This document shows positions 60,301 to 64,000 of a stretch of 64,000 nt of DNA, one piece after another. Origin of the DNA: a virus; the IMG/VR virus record IMGVR_UViG_3300028800_000062, positions 1 to 64,000 of that record; one strand, 5' to 3'. The translations under genes and the position numbers were made by a program. The first letter of the stretch is position 1. Every line of letters starts with the position of its first letter. The notes below the pieces were generated by a model, which saw only the letters and a program-made list of their open reading frames with translations, did not search any database and was not told where the DNA came from.

Positions 60301-62336
60301 GAAACAACACCGGCTTTGGCCAGACGGTCTACTTCGAAGGCAGTCGGCAGTTGACCAGCTGGTCACGCAAGTACTATGACGAGCAGGTAGGCGCCGGCAT
60401 GGGCCCGGACGTAGGCCTGGACAGCACTGCAGAATACTCGGAGCCCTTCCGCAGGTTTATCCAACGGGACCTGAAAACCCTGCAGGCAAACGAGATTCGC
60501 AACCAGATGCCGCACTGGCTGCCGGGCGACGATTACATGACGGACTTCCGCACCGGGGATCCGTATACGAAGGTGGATAGCGGCGCTTCCCGCCTGCCAG
60601 GCCCAGGTTACGAGGCTCTGCATCCGGAACTGAAGGGTGTTCCCTTCGAACAGTATCCGGATCTCGAACGCTACAAGATTCTCTCCGATGTAGCACCCTG
60701 GAGCAAGGAGTGGTTCATCTACAACACCAAGTTGAATGCAGCCACCATGCAGGATCCGGAGAGGCGCATCGCCTATGAACAGGTCCGCGACCGCGCCCAG
60801 GCAATCAAGGATTCATCCGAAGAGTTCCAGCATCGGCGCTTCTCAGCTCCCGTCGAACGCCTGACAGGGGTGGTCAAGCGCGCCACGCCGGCGGGTATCG
60901 AGATGGAGGACGGCCGCCACGTCCAACTAAGCGCCTTGGGCATGCGCATGTCAGACCTCTCTTCCCTGGCCCTTGGCGAGAAGAATAACCTGACCCGGCA
61001 GCAGGCGGCCGCGGAAGCCGAGCAGAGACAACAGCGTCTCCTCGAACGACTGTCTGCACTGAATGGACAGAGCATTGAGATGGTGGTTCCTCAAGGCACC
61101 GGGGAACACACCCTGCGCAGCCGCGCGGTGGTCCTGGTAGACGGGCATAACCTGAACCGGGAACTGATCAAAGCCGGACTGGCTCGCGAGGATCCCAACC
61201 TGGCCGGCGCGGAATATCAGGAGATGAGCGGCCCGCTGGGAAAAACCCTGGGGCGACTGGGAGAGGCGGCCTCTTTTATGGGAGACCAGGCGGCCATCAA
61301 CCCGATGCGCTGGACCTGGGGTCATGAGCAGAACAAGTTCTGGGGTAGTCGCGAACCCCTTGAAAAGTATACTTACAACGAACTGTACGGCGCCCGCATG
61401 CAGCATTGGGAGACGCCTTTGAAGAGTTTCGCCAAGCCCTGGCTGAGGTCCCTGTCGCACAAGTTGACCAATAAGGTCGTGGCTCCCCAGCAAGTGCAGG
61501 AACGACGGGACTTTGATATGCTTACCGACGTCCTAGAATACCTGCGCGCCACTACCCGCGGATATACTAACAAGAAGAGCAGGACAGCTATCGGAGCTGA
61601 TGTACTGGCGGACCCCGCCTATCTCCGATCCACACTTTCCGGGCGGGATAAGTACTACTTTCCAGAGTTCCTGCGGGAGACCCGGGACGAGGAACGCAGT
61701 AAGATCCTCGAGGCCGTGCCGGAAGATTTCGCACGCATCCTGCAAGGACAGTGGGTCAAGCAGGATATCGAAGTAGCCCGCGCCGCACATCAGCCGGTGC
61801 CTGAGAAAGTGACCGAAGGCGGTCGCCTACTAACCATGGATGATCTGCAGGCCTATCAAAAGGCCGAGAAGAGTCACGAAACCAAGTTGGACTACGGAAA
61901 CTGGCTGCGTTCGCGCGAAATCGCCGGCTTCTTCTCCCGGAAGAACGTCCGGTTGCCGGAGGATCCGGATTCCCCCGTGTACGCCGAGAACATTGATTAC
62001 GAGGATGTCAAAGCCAAGATCATTCAGGAAGAAGGCCTAGACTACCACGATTTCAATATCTTCGACGACCGCGCGGCGACACTGTGGCGCAAACCTTACC
62101 TGGACGGCGCCGTACGGGAACTGACTGAGGGGAACAACAAATCCGTGGAAGACCTACGCCAGGCTGTGGAGAATATGATGCTGGCCGGCGGATCTAAGGA
62201 GTCGGAAGTGCGGATCACGTCCCTCAGTTCCCGCAAGCAGCGCCAGAACCTGAAAATACGAGTGGAAGAACAACCGGATGAAGACATCCTGCGGGATGTG
62301 CGTCGGAATCCGGAGGCTTACCTGAATCAGAACTAG
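57375..62336 (+). CDS. Giant protein with DEDDh exonuclease domain and SNase-like domain, 1653 aa
   Basis: The N-terminal 285 residues hold a complete DnaQ-type exonuclease site: FFDVETGG (D14, E16), NVGYDLSAI (D161), and HGAFFD (H265, D270). Hydrophobic stretches follow near 357-376, 420-435, 668-684 and 771-785. Residues about 1155-1275 resemble a staphylococcal nuclease-type fold: TGVVKRATPAGIEMEDG, AVVLVDGHNLNRELIKAGLA. The C-terminal 350 residues are charged and helical. The gene lies after the chaperones, where the tape measure protein is expected. Length fits, but it lacks long coiled coils. An ejected nuclease-bearing tail or internal virion protein is my inference. The start codon could be GTG or ATG nearby; the visible first Met precedes the catalytic motif by 13 residues. 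Confidence 0.6.
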   Translation: MHQFPSPDKIHFFDVETGGLPEHRAFNFSLPEFQKWSALKGDAYYKHPYATFHANSPLLQLYATGLPHFDPAKEDRLQHLTQGTAPHSSLIRLPDKPWTVENGDKVPLLISDWARDNGLVKASQSAQRSEEETLRLFFEDLEAKLALGEPVNLGGWNVGYDLSAIERATRRYASLEPYQGWLGRQISAGQVRVVEGFDVFGDTILKYAEHNAEFAKSNLRMFPSGKVASNLEELRKVPGWKLGNIIDAIGGSEAFHISAEAAKFHGAFFDTQITASAYTRLWEAQASVREIQPGEDFAAAFRQAFTEAGLHPASVSSEDWMSRIFQRSGWQREFQRASKEGARDAGLAFEAVRSPSKVLIGAAVLGGMAIATNLAFGKRKDRQTQITGLDDLGLAAEQRHALTPFGSGWQGLDDPSPVNLSTLAIAGGTYGAFRYYTRNYPRSAVKVFSAAERRFPRQTLNYFGFSQFASSFLPTKLDVEAAQLVNNGSLTALGEHFQRLLGADLNLAQLATEGLHFERTGKSAYMHLAGTDRSVRFLGYDPATQKSGSRWAGASARWKAPINEPDRYLPNVVAGDTWAARWKSSWKQHVLSQTPINPKYGVEAEGLRFQPVFAEQEGHLLANLHQKVGITALELAEQPQKLFARIGLGLKNNSWNSAGGLVGKLLLKRALPIAAGLGALDYADYLTGHRLSAGVLGIGPKANVARAELTDRVPGARRTTDWYQRHIPGSQWGPLALPLTGMVTGELVEMGYEALTGIKLAGKASKFGRKAGLLAMLPFIPGMLGSRKSARELRDIYSGEQPVPVRSGRWWWLNQTPWGGGRITGYRPHWYARMKSRPERVALYGSEKEYWRHHPVLHPLNWLKNPYQLEEATYQDRPYPITSPAFSNIPLIGPVLAATLGRLVKPPKRMHESEWNGDDYTLFSPRVEPRGPAGLAPAHPREEFGLSDVVNRQTEQAAEFTGLSGFLAKTVLNKARNNTGFGQTVYFEGSRQLTSWSRKYYDEQVGAGMGPDVGLDSTAEYSEPFRRFIQRDLKTLQANEIRNQMPHWLPGDDYMTDFRTGDPYTKVDSGASRLPGPGYEALHPELKGVPFEQYPDLERYKILSDVAPWSKEWFIYNTKLNAATMQDPERRIAYEQVRDRAQAIKDSSEEFQHRRFSAPVERLTGVVKRATPAGIEMEDGRHVQLSALGMRMSDLSSLALGEKNNLTRQQAAAEAEQRQQRLLERLSALNGQSIEMVVPQGTGEHTLRSRAVVLVDGHNLNRELIKAGLAREDPNLAGAEYQEMSGPLGKTLGRLGEAASFMGDQAAINPMRWTWGHEQNKFWGSREPLEKYTYNELYGARMQHWETPLKSFAKPWLRSLSHKLTNKVVAPQQVQERRDFDMLTDVLEYLRATTRGYTNKKSRTAIGADVLADPAYLRSTLSGRDKYYFPEFLRETRDEERSKILEAVPEDFARILQGQWVKQDIEVARAAHQPVPEKVTEGGRLLTMDDLQAYQKAEKSHETKLDYGNWLRSREIAGFFSRKNVRLPEDPDSPVYAENIDYEDVKAKIIQEEGLDYHDFNIFDDRAATLWRKPYLDGAVRELTEGNNKSVEDLRQAVENMMLAGGSKESEVRITSLSSRKQRQNLKIRVEEQPDEDILRDVRRNPEAYLNQN

Positions 62337-62353
62337 TCTTGGAGATTATTCCT

Positions 62354-64000
62354 ATGTATAAGACGTTTCTTTTGATGATCTTCACCACTATTTCGGTCTT
62401 TGCCCAGTGCCCGGCAGGCACGGTGAATGTAAAACTGCTGCCAGGCTTCTGGGCTTGCGTGCCTTCCGGATCTGTAGGGTCAAAGTCGACACCTCCTCCA
62501 GTAATACCTCCCGCGTCCATGACTTCCGCGGCTGATGCCGCCTACTTGTCCAAAGGCAACAACGCTGTCGTACGAACGGTGCAGTCTAAACTGTCGGATA
62601 TCTATAATCTTGCGGATTACGGTGGGGTCTGTGACGGAACGACGGACAACACTGCGGCTTTCTCCAATGCGATCGCGGCCGTGGTGGCAACCGGCGGTGG
62701 TCAACTGCAGCTTCCGTCCGGAACTTGTATGAGCGGAACGATCAACCTGCCGGAAGGTGTGGCATTTGCAATGGTAGGCCAGGGCGTGGACGCAACGACG
62801 ATCAAGTTGAAGAACGGCGTGAACGCAGACCTGATTACGCAGGCGGACTTCGGTGCTTTGACAGGGTCGGACACCGCGGTTGGATTATTCCGCGTGAAGT
62901 TGTCGGCAATGACGCTGGACGGTAACAAAACACACCAAGCCGGCACGTCCTGGGTACTGCGGACCTACGGGCACGGCAACTATTGGTCGGACCTGGTGAT
63001 CCAGAACGGATTGACCGGAGGTAGATATAGCGAGTGGGCTTTGGACGCGTCGTTCTCAGCGCCGGCTAACGATCTGGAAGACTCATACACCAACGTGAAG
63101 ACGATCTTCAATGGAGTCACGCAGGCACTCTCGACCGTAACACTCACGTTTAACGCCACTTATGGGAGTGGTTACACGCACTTCATCACGATCGGTGCGA
63201 ACACGTACTCATACATTCAGCAATTGAACGACACCTCGGCGACAATCGCCCAGGCGTTATTGAGCTTGATCACTGATCGGAACGCAACGGCTACGGCGAG
63301 TGGACAGACTGCGATTGTGCTGACGGCCGCGGCAAACAGTGGCGCAACGGTGAGCGTATCGGCTTCAGACGGTAATGCAGGTGGTAGTCTGATCGAGAGT
63401 CAGTCCGGGGACGGGTTTCTGTTTCGCGGACCGCATGACTCGGTGTTTCAGGACTTCATCAGTTACGGCAACACAGGATGGGGCCTGCACAACCAGACCA
63501 GCTCGACTTATAACGGCGGAGGTCTGCACTTCTCCCATCTCAATGTTTACATGAATACGCTGGGCGGCGCTTACAACGAAGACGGAATGGTGTGCAATGA
63601 TTGTGCGCTGACCACGGCGACAGGACTGGGGCACTTGATCGCGCAGTATTCCGGATCTACTACGATCACGGCGGGAACCTGGGCCGGGCCTGTCGGGTTT
63701 GAGTGCCGGAACGCGTCGGACAGTTTGCAGGGGATTGTGGTGAACACTACAGTGGATGGAATGTTCCTCAACGGCTGCGAATACTCGCGTATCGACGTGA
63801 CTACTTTTCAGACCAATAGCCCAATGTTCCGAGTGAAGTCGTCGGCAACTAATAACACCATCATAGTGAACGGAGAGAGCACCGCAAGCACTGTGTTGTT
63901 CGATCCGTCAGGGTTAAGTGCCTTTCCCGCTACCAACTGCGTGCAGGTCAACGTCCATGGTCCGGCCGGATCCATGGCGCACAAGTATTATCAGCCCTGC
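62354..64000 (+). CDS. Beta-helix tailspike-like protein with Sec-type leader, 3' end outside window
   Basis: The frame stays open to the edge, 549 codons. GGAG lies upstream of the ATG. The leader is MYKTFLLMIFTTISVFAQ. Near residue 95, DYGGVCDGTTDNTAAFSNAI, followed by GGGQLQLPSGTC, is the pectate-lyase-type beta-helix entry seen in tailspikes. A polysaccharide-binding or depolymerising role is likely but unproven. No stop is reached. Confidence 0.7.
   Translation, partial: MYKTFLLMIFTTISVFAQCPAGTVNVKLLPGFWACVPSGSVGSKSTPPPVIPPASMTSAADAAYLSKGNNAVVRTVQSKLSDIYNLADYGGVCDGTTDNTAAFSNAIAAVVATGGGQLQLPSGTCMSGTINLPEGVAFAMVGQGVDATTIKLKNGVNADLITQADFGALTGSDTAVGLFRVKLSAMTLDGNKTHQAGTSWVLRTYGHGNYWSDLVIQNGLTGGRYSEWALDASFSAPANDLEDSYTNVKTIFNGVTQALSTVTLTFNATYGSGYTHFITIGANTYSYIQQLNDTSATIAQALLSLITDRNATATASGQTAIVLTAAANSGATVSVSASDGNAGGSLIESQSGDGFLFRGPHDSVFQDFISYGNTGWGLHNQTSSTYNGGGLHFSHLNVYMNTLGGAYNEDGMVCNDCALTTATGLGHLIAQYSGSTTITAGTWAGPVGFECRNASDSLQGIVVNTTVDGMFLNGCEYSRIDVTTFQTNSPMFRVKSSATNNTIIVNGESTASTVLFDPSGLSAFPATNCVQVNVHGPAGSMAHKYYQPC

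Overview
The window is a 64-kb piece of a tailed, contractile (myovirus-type) bacteriophage genome, or of a prophage cut on both sides. It holds a nearly complete head and tail assembly line: large terminase, portal, protease-scaffold fusion, HK97-type major capsid protein, neck proteins, tail sheath, tail-tube-like proteins and tail chaperone candidates. I found no integrase, rRNA or tRNA. The host is unknown. Two weak hints point to Acidobacteriota: the basic protein at 15051 carries a motif of the kind I associate with that phylum, and several fibre proteins carry secretory leaders ending in Ala-Gln. This is inference only.

Layout: (1) 1-14.7 kb, minus strand, is a dense accessory/early-type block of about 30 small genes, mostly overlapping or nearly touching. 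They include several Cys-rich zinc-binding candidates, small membrane proteins, an OB-fold candidate, a NADAR protein and a Lar-like protein. It is headed by small genes and one large 990-codon gene (10431-13403), which I suggest is a very divergent two-barrel RNA polymerase. (2) 14.7-16.2 kb is the divergent control region, with three spaced 12-bp palindromes, a lysine-rich basic protein, a probable small RNA with its own promoter and terminator, and a further terminator. (3) 16.2-24.4 kb, plus strand, holds a PAS/HAD-like fusion, a Cys-motif protein, a metallophosphoesterase, tiny coupled genes and a cluster of glycine-rich membrane proteins. (4) 24.4-36.4 kb is DNA packaging and head. (5) 36.4-46.4 kb holds repeat-rich fibre proteins, two of them with Sec-type leaders. 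(6) 46.4-56.3 kb is neck, sheath, tube family and chaperones, with a papain-like protein inserted under its own strong promoter. (7) 56.3-64 kb holds a lysis-like small gene set, a 1653-aa protein with a complete DEDDh exonuclease site and a nuclease-like C-terminal domain, and a beta-helix tailspike that runs off the end.

The most interesting signals are the giant exonuclease-bearing virion-type protein, the polymerase candidate, a recurrent CTATACTARCAA element in front of late genes, two promoters with a palindrome in the spacer, and a small RNA with three CUCCUU (anti-Shine-Dalgarno) motifs. All functional calls rest on reading motifs and gene order by eye. No similarity search was run.
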